Translations under genes and position numbers: made by a program | NCBI GenBank assembly: GCA_017522105.1 | Contig: JAFXAA010000020.1 | Coordinates: forward strand, 53,598 to 117,597 | Direction: 5' to 3' | DNA: 64,000 nt | Origin: Bacteroidales bacterium | GTDB taxonomy: Bacteria > Bacteroidota > Bacteroidia > Bacteroidales > P3 | The notes under the pieces: generated by a model | The model's database searches: none | Seen by the model: only the letters and a program-made list of their open reading frames with translations | What the model was told of the DNA's origin: nothing | In this document: positions 7,821-15,309 of the stretch, piece after piece | Layout of the letters: each line of letters begins with the position of its first letter | Numbering within the stretch: position 1 is the stretch's first letter

Positions 7821-7826
7821 AGCCTA

Positions 7827-8171
7827 TCAGTTTATCGGAGGCAGCGCCTCGGTGGGTGTGTTGACAATAGCGGTACGCTTACCCATGATGCCGCGCACGA
7901 AGTCGGCCACCTGCATTATCTCGTCTTTGTTTCCTTTGACGAATTCGAAGAAGCCGCCGACGGTATTCTTGGCATTGTCCATGAACGTGGGTGGCACGGG
8001 GTCGAACATCGGCAGCTCCTCCATGTCCTTAATATAAAAGTCATAGAGTTCGCCGGCCAGTTTTACGTTGCCGCCAGCCGTCTTCATGCAGAATGCCTTG
8101 AGGCTGCTCTTGCTGGTAGGCTGGAAGGTGTCGAACAAATCCATCATCTGTATTCTTTTCTTGCCGAACAT
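7827..8171 (-). CDS. Hypothetical phage protein (114 aa)
   Basis: A 114-aa protein with basic N-terminus MFGKKRIQMMDLFDTF and a mixed helical body including NAKNTVGGFFEFVKGNKDEI. The start at 8171 gives the longest frame; a second Met at residue 9 is possible. It is first of a four-gene run (7827 down to 6879). A weak GC-rich hairpin lies before it. No family recognised. Confidence 0.55.
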   Translation of the reverse strand: MFGKKRIQMMDLFDTFQPTSKSSLKAFCMKTAGGNVKLAGELYDFYIKDMEELPMFDPVPPTFMDNAKNTVGGFFEFVKGNKDEIMQVADFVRGIMGKRTAIVNTPTEALPPIN

Positions 8172-8189
8172 GGTGTGGGATAATTTAGA

Positions 8190-8220
8190 GAGGGCGGGCT
8201 ATATCAACCCTACCCTCTCT
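8190..8220 (-). terminator. Weak hairpin between two phage genes
   Basis: GAGAGGG and CCCTCTC arms pair on the - strand with a small internal mismatch, just after the Gly/Ala-rich gene. There is no T tract, so it may be a processing or attenuating structure rather than a full terminator. Confidence 0.35.
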
Positions 8221-8234
8221 TGTTTGTTTTTCGG

Positions 8235-8711
8235 TTAGCCATTGCAACCGCAGCCACCTGCAGGGCAGGGGCAGGGAGTGGCGTCACGATACAGGGCCAC
8301 CTTCTGCGGGCGCTCCTCGTAACGGCCGGTCATAAGACCGAGGGTTACCTCGTTGGAGAGCTGCTGGCTGGCGGTGAGCTGGCCGCTCTGCTGACCGCTC
8401 ACGGTGTCGTTGATGCTAATGCTCAGGGTCTTGTCGCCCTCGATACGCTCGTTGCGCTCGGCGGCGACGGTGGTGGCAAGGGTGCCGACGAGGTCACGCA
8501 GACCGTCGTTCTTGGCGGCGGCAACCTCCTGGGCCTTCTTGGCCTGGCTGTGGGCATAGATCCAACCGGCACCGGCGGCGACAACACCGGCAACACCGGT
8601 GACGAGACCGGCAATGCCGACGCCGCTCACTTTGCCGCGACGGTTCATCTCGGCAACCTTCAGCGTCTCGTAGGTGCTCATTCCGTTGTGATTGTTCATC
8701 TCTTCAGGCAT
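8235..8711 (-). CDS. Putative membrane-active virion protein (158 aa)
   Basis: The likely start is the ATG at 8711 (MPEEMNNHNGMSTYETLK); a second ATG at 8699 follows GAAGAG and is also possible. Residues ~27-55 form a Gly/Val/Ala-rich hydrophobic segment (VSGVGIAGLVTGVAGVVAAG), followed by a long polar helix and a tail with CPCPAGGCGCNG. A single hydrophobic hairpin plus helical body recalls small ejection or membrane-interacting virion proteins. The Cys-rich end parallels the Cys-rich neighbours at 6879 and 7402. No family recognised. Confidence 0.55.
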   Translation of the reverse strand: MPEEMNNHNGMSTYETLKVAEMNRRGKVSGVGIAGLVTGVAGVVAAGAGWIYAHSQAKKAQEVAAAKNDGLRDLVGTLATTVAAERNERIEGDKTLSISINDTVSGQQSGQLTASQQLSNEVTLGLMTGRYEERPQKVALYRDATPCPCPAGGCGCNG

Positions 8712-8781
8712 GATTGTTTGATTTTTGATGGTTAATAATTTTGTTTCTTTACTCAGGTCGCGCAACCTGGGCACAAAATTA

Positions 8782-8820
8782 GGGGCACTCTCAAGTTTTT
8801 CCTAAACTCGAAAGTGCCCC
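8782..8820 (-). terminator. Terminator after the HTH gene
   Basis: GGGGCACTTTCGAGTTT and AAACTTGAGAGTGCCCC (- strand) form a near-perfect 17-bp stem with a 5-base loop, followed by TAATTTTG. It would end the holin-endolysin-spanin-HTH transcript. Confidence 0.7.
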
Positions 8821-8843
8821 AACGATAAGACAAACAATACTAT

Positions 8844-9206
8844 CTACTTATGTCTTTTCTTGCCTTTGAAAAAGTCGGAGTTGCCAAAGGCCTCGATGTC
8901 CTTTTTCAGCCACACGTCGTTGCTGTAGCCACCGTCGCGTGTGCCTGCTGGTATCAACCTCATCTTGACGTATTTGCGGAATGTCGGCTGACTGATACCC
9001 AAGTAGTCGCAGGCTTGCGTTATGTTGCATATCGGCAGCTCCATGCGGTGCCGCTCGGGGTGCATCACCTTGTCGCCCCAGCGCGCCAGGGCTAATGCGC
9101 TGCCTTCGCTCAGCCGTATGACGTTCTTGCGCATCCCTTCGGCAAAACCCTCTGCCAACTCTATTAGCAGCAACCTCGTCTCCGGACTTATCTCACCGCC
9201 GCTCAT
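8844..9206 (-). CDS. Helix-turn-helix DNA-binding protein (120 aa)
   Basis: The ATG at 9206 is chosen because it overlaps the spanin stop (ATGA). The C-terminal half has a MerR/excisionase-type winged helix-turn-helix: CNITQACDYLGISQPTFRKY, then RLIPAGTRDGGYSNDVWLKKDIEAF, ending in a basic tail (FFKGKKRHK). The N-terminal half is helical. It lies last in the lysis operon. It could be an excisionase, a late regulator or a packaging accessory factor. It is the only clear HTH regulator among the visible late genes, so a link with the shared promoter element is conceivable but unproven. Confidence 0.7.
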   Translation of the reverse strand: MSGGEISPETRLLLIELAEGFAEGMRKNVIRLSEGSALALARWGDKVMHPERHRMELPICNITQACDYLGISQPTFRKYVKMRLIPAGTRDGGYSNDVWLKKDIEAFGNSDFFKGKKRHK

Positions 9207-9625
9207 ACAAATAGTTTTATCCACCACTTCTTTGTCTTCCACACCGCAACACCTATCAAACCCACTAAACCCAATACGTCTATCCATATGAAGGTCTTCT
9301 GCCACCAAGATAGCGGCTTCTTCACCTCAACTGTTTCCGTTTTGGAAACAACCACTGGCTTCTCAACATACTTGTAGGCAGTGTCAATCTTTATCTTGGT
9401 CACTATCTTGGTCACTTCGTCAGTGATATAGATGGTGTCGCCCTTCTGGTACTCGGTATGCCAACGATCAATATAGGTGCTGTCATGTACCTCACGCACG
9501 GTCTGCGTGGTATCGTGGATGTACACCGGCACCTCGACGGTCTGCTTTATGCTTTTGCAGCTCGAAAATGAAATAACGATTGCCGCTATTGTAAGAAAAC
9601 GGCAAAAATTTAAATAACGTCTCAT
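9203..9625 (-). CDS. Candidate unimolecular spanin (outer-membrane lipoprotein with C-terminal TM)
   Basis: 140 aa from the ATG at 9625, which overlaps the endolysin stop (ATGA). Residues 1-23 form a lipoprotein signal ending ISFSSC, with Cys23 as the acylation site. A polar periplasmic part of ~85 residues with alternating strand-like motifs ([24 protein letters not shown]) follows, then one transmembrane helix near residues 110-127 ([16 protein letters not shown]) and a basic C-terminus ([11 protein letters not shown]). An N-terminal lipobox plus a C-terminal TM in one chain is the layout of u-spanins such as T1 gp11, which fuse inner and outer membranes in lysis. The place directly after holin and endolysin supports this. 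There is no sequence-level homology claim. Confidence 0.65.
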   Translation of the reverse strand: MRRYLNFCRFLTIAAIVISFSSCKSIKQTVEVPVYIHDTTQTVREVHDSTYIDRWHTEYQKGDTIYITDEVTKIVTKIKIDTAYKYVEKPVVVSKTETVEVKKPLSWWQKTFIWIDVLGLVGLIGVAVWKTKKWWIKLFV

Positions 9626-10188
9626 TTGTCGGAAAATCTGATTACCCTGCCTCGGTTGTCTTTCAGGTAGCCGTAGCCGATGCAGTTTAACCTGCGGAGC
9701 CACCCTTTGAGGAATTTCTTTTGCGTCGGGTCTTTCTTCACGATGCTGTTGAAATGCTGCTCACGGCGGTTCTTGAGCAGGTTGAAGAAAGCGTGTGGGT
9801 CGCGGGCGTTCAAGGCGGCAAGGGTCTTTGGACCTACTATGCCGTCGGCGGTTACGCCCAGGAGTTGCTGCGGGTAGATGATGCCCCACTTGCCGCTGCC
9901 CCACACCCAATCAACAAGGATATTGGCAACCGACTGGCTCTCTATCTGGTCGGCTTTCCAGCGGTCCCAGTAGTGCGGCCGCAACACGGCGTTCACGGCC
10001 TCCTCGTCGGTGATGAGCTTCAGGTCGTCGACATCTATGTCGCCGTCGCCGTCTTTGTCATAGCCTACTTTGCGCCACGTCGATATGGTTACACCTTTGT
10101 TGGTGGCCCCGCCGTGGTCGTCCTTGTCATTGACGAAACCTCCCTCGAAGGAGAGGATAAACGGCGCCAATGTCATTACGTCTGCCAT
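9622..10188 (-). CDS. Endolysin, GH108 family with PG-binding domain
   Basis: 188 aa. The N-terminus has the GH108 (DUF847) lysozyme signature: catalytic Glu15 in [21 protein letters not shown] calcium-loop-like [13 protein letters not shown] (residues 44-56) follows inside the catalytic domain, resembling an EF-hand/dockerin loop. The C-terminal half ([19 protein letters not shown]) matches the PG_binding_3 domain usually paired with GH108. There is no signal peptide, so export depends on the holin. It starts 1 base after the holin stop and overlaps the spanin start, forming a compact lysis cassette. Confidence 0.9.
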   Translation of the reverse strand: MADVMTLAPFILSFEGGFVNDKDDHGGATNKGVTISTWRKVGYDKDGDGDIDVDDLKLITDEEAVNAVLRPHYWDRWKADQIESQSVANILVDWVWGSGKWGIIYPQQLLGVTADGIVGPKTLAALNARDPHAFFNLLKNRREQHFNSIVKKDPTQKKFLKGWLRRLNCIGYGYLKDNRGRVIRFSDK

Positions 10189-10189
10189 A

Positions 10190-10471
10190 CTACAAATCCT
10201 GCGCTTCTTCTTTTACCTCGTCGGCGGCGATGGCCACAGTCGTCTGGCCGTGACTGATTTTTGCCTTGATGCCGGCTTCTAAATACTTCGGGATGTTGAC
10301 CACAAACTCCACCAATGTGACGCCTCCCAGCAACTCCCCGATGCCCGTGAGGACACTACCTGAAATCTCGCCGTGGGGCGGCACGCAGAAACCCGCGACA
10401 AGTAGTGCCATCGCCACGATGAACGATACATGCACATACCAAGGCGTCCCTTTGAATAAAACTTTTGCCAT
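10190..10471 (-). CDS. Holin (93 aa, two TM segments)
   Basis: Two hydrophobic segments, residues ~12-31 ([17 protein letters not shown]) and ~41-58 ([17 protein letters not shown]), a short loop and a charged C-terminal tail ([11 protein letters not shown]). The place immediately upstream of the endolysin, first in the operon and behind the late promoter P2, supports a class II-type holin. Family-level identity is not certain. Confidence 0.75.
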   Translation of the reverse strand: MAKVLFKGTPWYVHVSFIVAMALLVAGFCVPPHGEISGSVLTGIGELLGGVTLVEFVVNIPKYLEAGIKAKISHGQTTVAIAADEVKEEAQDL

Positions 10472-10494
10472 CTTATTTGTTTATCTTTACACTG

Positions 10495-10538
10495 CAAAAT
10501 TACACACTCCTCCACACACCACCTTTTTATCTTGTGAA
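10495..10538 (-). promoter_or_regulatory. Phage late-type promoter P2 for the lysis cassette
   Basis: On the - strand TTCACAAGATAAAA starts at 10538 and the -7 box TAATTTTG is at 10502-10495; the element begins 36 bases before the box. No TTG at -33. Spacing and element match P4 before the portal gene, including a shared GGAGTGT-like stretch in the spacer. Confidence 0.75.
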
Positions 10539-10573
10539 TAATAATTTTTTCATGTCAAAAAATATTCGTACCT

Positions 10574-11821
10574 TTATGCCACTTTCAGCCATCCCTTACG
10601 CATATCAGCATCATACTCTATCAGCTCGGCGAACTCACCCTCACCGAACATCGACCGCCGCAGGTTGTAACTCGCCGTGTGGCTCATTATGCCAAGGTAA
10701 CTGTTTACCGACCTCAACGCTGCCTCGCGGTTACGCAAGTCCACCTGTTTCAATTTCTTTTGCATACGCTCCAGCGTCTTGTTCGACACATACTCTCTAT
10801 ACGGCTTGACGAATGTACCGAGGAACTCCACACCCTTATGCACCTCCTGAATATGTATCTTGCCCTGGTGTAGTTCTAAGCCCAGTTCATCCCAAAGAAA
10901 CTCCCTCACCTTCGGCACCTGAGCCAATAGCCACTCCTTGTCGGGGTCTATCATCGTCGAATCATCTACATAACGCCCGTAATGCCGACACCCTAACACA
11001 CGTTTCACGTATTGGTCAAATACATTTAAATACACATTGCTGTATAGTTGCGACGTAAGGTTTCCTATCGGCAAACCCAAGCCAGGCTGCAAATTGCGCA
11101 TCGACTTGGCGGGGTCTAACCCATCCCAATCCGACGGGTCGCCGACAATAATGCAGTTCTCCATCGGGTCAAGCATTACTATCTGCTCCGTCAGCCACAA
11201 CAAGAAGTCGAAGTCGCGCACCTCCGCCCACGTCGTATGCTCTGTCAGTAGCACTCCAGAAGGCAACGGCACATCATCGGACAACCCCACTCTATGCACA
11301 CCCATCTTCTTCAACGACGCAGTGGCAATCTTCAGCAGCCGTGCCCTGTCGATGTGCATAAAGTACCCACGAATGTCAAGGCTCATTGCATAACACTCTT
11401 CCTGCCAGTTGAGCGAAGCCTGCCGTATATGATGCCGCACGCGCTCCACACCATACAACGTGCCACGCCCGACGATACAACTGTAGGTGTCGGCAATAAA
11501 CGTCCGCTCGAATATCTGATGTGTATAGCGGAAATAGAGGTGATGCACAATACGGTCGCGGAACATCGCAGCAAAGACCTCGCGCTTCTTTGGGTAGTCT
11601 ACGATAAAACATTTGCTCGGCAAGGCTTGGTATGTCCTGCCGAGCAATTCGTCGCACAACGTATTGAGGTTTTCCGCAAGGTGCTCCTCAAACTTCTTTA
11701 CATACGACATCTTGTGCTTGCCTCGCGCTGCATCCTCAAAGGCTACATAGAGGTCGTAAAGCAGTTGTTCGCGGGTTAGCTTGTAAGGCGTGGGAATAAG
11801 AAGGTGTGCATTTTCAAGCAT
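10574..11821 (-). CDS. DGR reverse transcriptase
   Basis: 415 aa. Reverse-transcriptase blocks are in order: an N-terminal helical part, SLDIRGYFMHI (motif A, first Asp), GLGLPIGNLTSQLYSNVYLN (motif B with the GNxxSQ form typical of DGR enzymes), YGRYVDDSTMI (catalytic YVDD, residues 284-287), and a thumb with HIQEVHKGVEFLGT. There is no group II intron maturase domain, endonuclease or retron msr region. Its start is 25 bases after a template repeat that matches the 3' end of the 780-aa fibre gene, so its role is error-prone copying of that template at adenines (mutagenic retrohoming). Confidence 0.95.
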   Translation of the reverse strand: MLENAHLLIPTPYKLTREQLLYDLYVAFEDAARGKHKMSYVKKFEEHLAENLNTLCDELLGRTYQALPSKCFIVDYPKKREVFAAMFRDRIVHHLYFRYTHQIFERTFIADTYSCIVGRGTLYGVERVRHHIRQASLNWQEECYAMSLDIRGYFMHIDRARLLKIATASLKKMGVHRVGLSDDVPLPSGVLLTEHTTWAEVRDFDFLLWLTEQIVMLDPMENCIIVGDPSDWDGLDPAKSMRNLQPGLGLPIGNLTSQLYSNVYLNVFDQYVKRVLGCRHYGRYVDDSTMIDPDKEWLLAQVPKVREFLWDELGLELHQGKIHIQEVHKGVEFLGTFVKPYREYVSNKTLERMQKKLKQVDLRNREAALRSVNSYLGIMSHTASYNLRRSMFGEGEFAELIEYDADMRKGWLKVA

Positions 11822-11846
11822 TTGTCTTTATGGAAGCAGATAAGTG

Positions 11847-12027
11847 CTGCACCGCCCTGACGGCGAAGCCGTTGTACCGATTGTTGTTGTTCTGCGGATT
11901 CACTCCTCCACTGTTGAAGTTCAGGTTCCGAGCGTTGCGAGCCGAGTTGAACGAGGCAGACCAGTAGTTGCCATTGGCACCACGGTTGTTCCACGAACTC
12001 CCATTGCCGTTGCCGGACGCTGAGAAG
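11847..12027 (-). repeat. DGR template repeat (TR)
   Basis: 181 bases aligning with the variable repeat at 12939-13122. Read on the - strand it carries many AAC/AAT codons, and nearly all differences to the VR are at TR adenines. The 3' part, GGCTTCGCCGTCAGGGCGG and the bases after it, is identical in both, as expected for the homing-initiation end. The TR lies directly upstream of the RT start. An open frame runs through it (12227-11814), but its codons outside the TR look random, so I treat it as a non-coding template. Confidence 0.92.
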
Positions 12028-12234
12028 GCAAAAATCGCAAACACCTGCAATCGTAAGGCACTGGTGTTATTCTTTTGGGTCGGTTGCCACCTGCTACGAT
12101 CACCACGGAAGAACCAATGGAGCCTCCGCGCGTCTTTTCTTTTTCCCACACCCGACGGATGCAGGACGGACAACCTATGAACTTGTCTTTCCCCTGACAT
12201 TTCTCTACAGCACCCTCTTGTTATCATTCCACAT
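12028..12234 (-). ncRNA. 5' part of the presumed DGR template transcript
   Basis: About 200 bases between the accessory gene and the TR with no convincing gene. DGR template RNAs include flanking sequence needed for priming and RT binding, and this stretch is the natural candidate. No TAnnTTTG promoter is obvious, so the RNA may be cut from the longer fibre transcript. Confidence 0.45.
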
Positions 12235-12825
12235 CTACAATATGGCGGTTATCTGGGCTTTGAGAGACGAGATGAACGCTATGTTATCCACGGCGGTACG
12301 CTCCGCCAAAGGATAGGCCATTATCTGTGCGAGAATCCCCGCACCCGACGGCCTCACTACGGCCATAGACACTGGTGCCGCACTTGGCTTCTCTTTCTTT
12401 GGTTTCTGTACCTTTATTTCGTAATTCTCTTTCCATTTCTCCACCGCCTCTTTTAGTCGCTCGAAGGTCACCTCCGAACCGCCTGTTGGTGTTGGCAGTG
12501 CAATGGTGATTACTACGTGTTTGTCGTCAATGCTCTCGAATGTTTTTCGCTCGGGAATATACTTCTCTACCGACTTGACCGGAAATCCTACGAAACAATA
12601 GGTGGCATCCTCCACATCCGTTCTCCGCATCCGCGTGACGTGTATCGGCTTGCGGTCTTTGGTCGTCATCCGCACTTTGTCATTGAAGGCGATGACAGAA
12701 ATCAACCACGCGCTCCATTCATAGGCACGCCAAAAATCACCCATCTTGTATAGGTGTATCTTGTTCCATTCGGCAGGATTCTCTCTATCCCATTCCTGCG
12801 TGAAAACTTCTACCAGATTTGCCAT
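12235..12825 (-). CDS. DGR-associated protein of unknown family (196 aa)
   Basis: The gene lies between the variable fibre gene and the TR, where DGRs usually have an accessory gene such as avd. It does not look like the short four-helix Avd. It begins MANLVEVFTQEWDRENPAEW, has a beta-rich core (VRMTTKDRKPIHVTRMRR, KHVVITIALPTPTGG) and a C-terminal helix with ERLKEAVEKWKENYEI, followed by a lysine-rich linker and a hydrophobic tail. The basic surface and location suggest a nucleic-acid- or RT-binding helper. No family is recognised, so the link to the DGR is positional. Confidence 0.7.
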   Translation of the reverse strand: MANLVEVFTQEWDRENPAEWNKIHLYKMGDFWRAYEWSAWLISVIAFNDKVRMTTKDRKPIHVTRMRRTDVEDATYCFVGFPVKSVEKYIPERKTFESIDDKHVVITIALPTPTGGSEVTFERLKEAVEKWKENYEIKVQKPKKEKPSAAPVSMAVVRPSGAGILAQIMAYPLAERTAVDNIAFISSLKAQITAIL

Positions 12826-12867
12826 ATTTTTTACTCTTTAACTTGTAATTGCGCACCCCTCCTGCGA

Positions 12868-12913
12868 GGGATGCGCCTTTGGGGCCGCTGGGGCGGCCTT
12901 GGCGGCGCATCCC
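12868..12913 (-). promoter_or_regulatory. Compound hairpin downstream of the VR
   Basis: GGGATGCGCC (12868-12877) pairs perfectly with GGCGCATCCC (12904-12913); inside, GGCCGC (12883-12888) pairs with GCGGCC (12893-12898) around a 4-base loop. It starts 19 bases after the fibre stop codon and has no T tract on the - strand. DGR targets commonly need a hairpin/cruciform just past the VR for homing; this is the candidate. A transcription terminator is the alternative. Confidence 0.65.
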
Positions 12914-12932
12914 TTTTCGGTGGGGAAAAGAC

Positions 12933-15275
12933 TTAGTTCTGCACCGCCCTGACGGCGAAGCCGTAGTACCGATTGCCGTAGTTGCTCTGCGGAATCACTC
13001 CTCCACTGTTGAAGTACAGGTACCGAGCGTTGCGAGCCGAGTGGAACGAGGCAGACCAGTAGTAGCCATTGGCACCACGGTTGTCCCGCGAACTCCCAAA
13101 GCCGTAGCCGGACGCTGAGAAGAAGAGGCGGTTGCCGTTGGTCTTGCTCTGGAGGTACAAGCCAAGGATGCCGTTCACGGTCACTCGCTTGTCGGCCTTG
13201 TCTGATGCCACCTCCACTCCGTCGGCGTCGATGTAGATGCAGCCGGCGAAGAGCTCGGCAAACTCGGCCGTAGTCGGCATACGCCACGGCTCGCCCAGGT
13301 TGGCGCGGGCAGCGTCGAACTCCTCGCCCACGGGGATGTTGCCCGCGAGGGTGTTGCCCTTGGTGTTGCCGTACACTTGGCCGTCGTACCACGGCTCGGC
13401 GGCATTCACACCGCCCCAGTTGTACACACCGGCAAAGGAGTTACTCTTCGGGTTGTGGCCGTCGATGTTGCCCCACGAGAAGAAGGACTTGTCGTAGGTG
13501 AAGGGGGTGTCGCAGAAGCCGCCGGGCTTGCTGAGGTCGAGGTCGCGGGCGGCCCACTTCACGCCGCTGGTCAGACCCATATCGACAACAAGGCCGCTGG
13601 GGTCGAACTCGGCACCGGGGCGGAACATATTGACGATGTTCCACGCCTCGCCGTCGTAGACCAGCGTGGCGTAGGTCTGTGCCTTGACCACACCGGCGGG
13701 CAGGTTCTGGCCGAGGATGCGCAGCGGCTTGGCACCCGTCAGGCTCACGTTGAGGGTGCTGCGCTCGGTGTTGATGGGCGTGGTGAAGAGGACGTGAATC
13801 TGGGCGTATTGCAGCAGCAGGAAGTGCTGAATGGTGACCACCTTGTCCTTGCCGTAGGTGCCGGTGGAGCAGACGGCAGTGCCCTGGCCGATGCTGCCGG
13901 TGCAGTGGTTGAGGTCGTTGATGACGGGGAGTGCCGTGCGCAGGTTGTCGGGGACGTTCTGGCCGTAGGCGATGTTGACCTTGGCCGTGCCCGTGGCTCC
14001 GCGCAGGATAATGAGACCCCAGTCCTCGCACTTGAAGGCACTGCTGACGGCGGCGGTGCCGGTGGCTTCGGCGGCCAGCTCGTACTTTACATAGTCGATC
14101 GCGCCCTCGGAGTTGCTGTCAGTGTAGCTTATGGTGGTGCCGCTGACGCTCAGACCGATTTGCAGGGTCTCGAAGGTGGCGGCTCCGTCGGCCTTCATCG
14201 CGCTGATGTCGGCACTGTGCAGGTACTGGCCCGTAGCCACGCCCTCTTCCTCCACCGGGGTGTTCGTCCACGCAGGCTGCACACGATCGAGGCGGCGCGT
14301 CCAGCGGATGGTGGTGTCGCTGGCCTTCTCGATGCGGTCGGCCACAGCACCGATGACGAGCATCTTGTCGTAGTCGTGCAGGGCGTGGATGCCAGCGGCC
14401 ATATCCACCACACTGCCGGCGTCGTTGGCGTCGGCCACACCGATATAGTCGTCGTAGCGGCGGCTCCAGCCGATGTGGGCGCAGACGCTCGCACGGTCGA
14501 TGCCGCTGACGATGAGGTAGCCCTCGCCGCTGGTGGTATAGTGACGGCGACCGTCCTTGTCGGTGTAAGTGGCCAACGTGCCGTCGGTGACACTGGTGGG
14601 CACTCCCGACGCAAGGGGCTTGAAGTACACCGTCGGCGTGAGGTTGGCGTGGTCGCTGCCCGTGAACAGCACACCGTTGTTTTCCAACGCTTTGCCGATG
14701 CTCTGCTGGGTAGCCACGAGGTGCGGCACCTCGAAATACCAGCCGCTGCCCACTGCCACGGCGCGGCGCAGCAGGTTGAAGCCCGTGCTGATGAGCTGCG
14801 AGGCGAAAAAGTCTGTCGTCGGCACCACGCTCTCCAGCTCAGCGTCCACCGAACTGTCGATGCTGACAGTGCCGCCCGTGGTGTCCACAGCCGCAGTCTG
14901 CTCGTAGTTGGCACTGACACTTTCGCCAGCCCAACTCTCCATGTTCTCGGCGAGCTTGGCGACGACCGCGCCTTCCTCAACATTCTCCTTCAGTTCATCA
15001 ACATACTCTTTGATGACTTTGTTCTGAACTGAGTTGGTGCTCTCGTCGCTCATCTCCGAGTCGGGAGTGACGCCTGCCGACGGCGTTTTCCATTCGGGCT
15101 TGCCTTCAGCGTCAAGGCCAAGCAGTTGGCCGCTGGTGCCTGCGGTGGCAGGAGCATCCTGCTTGTCTTCCACCAAGCCAAGGATGCCCTCGACGATAGG
15201 CCCCATCTCCTGCGAGAACTCACGGTTGGCTCCGCGGAAGCTGTTGGCTCTCTTGATAATTTCGTTCTTTGTCAT
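12933..15275 (-). CDS. DGR-diversified fibre / receptor-binding protein (780 aa)
   Basis: The N-terminal ~80 residues (NREFSQEMGPIVEGILGLVE, then a proline/threonine linker) probably attach it to the virion. A long beta-rich central region follows. The C-terminal ~190 residues, from VKWAARDLDL through FAGVYNWGGV and WRMPTTAEFAELFAGC to GFAVRAVQN, match the Fib_succ_major / DUF1566-like C-type-lectin fold that DGRs diversify. The last ~60 residues are the variable repeat, with Tyr/Phe/His/Asp/Ile/Ser/Gly where the template encodes Asn. It should bind the host receptor, with the VR residues forming the ligand surface. It lies downstream of the 548-aa fibre-like gene. Confidence 0.9.
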   Translation of the reverse strand: MTKNEIIKRANSFRGANREFSQEMGPIVEGILGLVEDKQDAPATAGTSGQLLGLDAEGKPEWKTPSAGVTPDSEMSDESTNSVQNKVIKEYVDELKENVEEGAVVAKLAENMESWAGESVSANYEQTAAVDTTGGTVSIDSSVDAELESVVPTTDFFASQLISTGFNLLRRAVAVGSGWYFEVPHLVATQQSIGKALENNGVLFTGSDHANLTPTVYFKPLASGVPTSVTDGTLATYTDKDGRRHYTTSGEGYLIVSGIDRASVCAHIGWSRRYDDYIGVADANDAGSVVDMAAGIHALHDYDKMLVIGAVADRIEKASDTTIRWTRRLDRVQPAWTNTPVEEEGVATGQYLHSADISAMKADGAATFETLQIGLSVSGTTISYTDSNSEGAIDYVKYELAAEATGTAAVSSAFKCEDWGLIILRGATGTAKVNIAYGQNVPDNLRTALPVINDLNHCTGSIGQGTAVCSTGTYGKDKVVTIQHFLLLQYAQIHVLFTTPINTERSTLNVSLTGAKPLRILGQNLPAGVVKAQTYATLVYDGEAWNIVNMFRPGAEFDPSGLVVDMGLTSGVKWAARDLDLSKPGGFCDTPFTYDKSFFSWGNIDGHNPKSNSFAGVYNWGGVNAAEPWYDGQVYGNTKGNTLAGNIPVGEEFDAARANLGEPWRMPTTAEFAELFAGCIYIDADGVEVASDKADKRVTVNGILGLYLQSKTNGNRLFFSASGYGFGSSRDNRGANGYYWSASFHSARNARYLYFNSGGVIPQSNYGNRYYGFAVRAVQN
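12939..13122 (-). repeat. DGR variable repeat (VR)
   Basis: 184 bases at the 3' end of the 780-aa gene, matching the TR. About ten substitutions fall at TR adenines (AAC to TAC, CAC and GAC; AAT to TTT and ATT). One differs at a non-adenine (TGG to CGG, 13088), and one extra codon lies in a run of AAC codons. The identical segment next to the stop codon ends the repeat. Confidence 0.92.
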
Positions 15276-15309
15276 ATTCTTTAAGTTTTAATTGTTTTTC
15301 TTACAAACA

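Noticed and set aside
8774-8781. TAATTTTG on the - strand as a promoter for the 8711 gene
   Set aside because: The 36-nt position has no TTCACAA and there is no -33 TTG; the box is the T-rich tail of the terminator hairpin at 8782-8820.
10574-11821. RT as retron or group II intron enzyme
   Set aside because: There is no maturase or endonuclease domain and no msr/msd structure; the TR/VR pair establishes a DGR.
11814-12227. An open frame of 137 codons through the DGR template repeat
   Set aside because: Only the TR part resembles protein, because it mirrors the fibre end; the remainder is Arg/Trp-rich with no start signal. TRs are non-coding templates.
13377-15032. A 551-codon + strand frame antisense to the DGR fibre
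   Set aside because: Val/Gly/Ala/His low-complexity product typical of an antisense shadow; no start signal or family.
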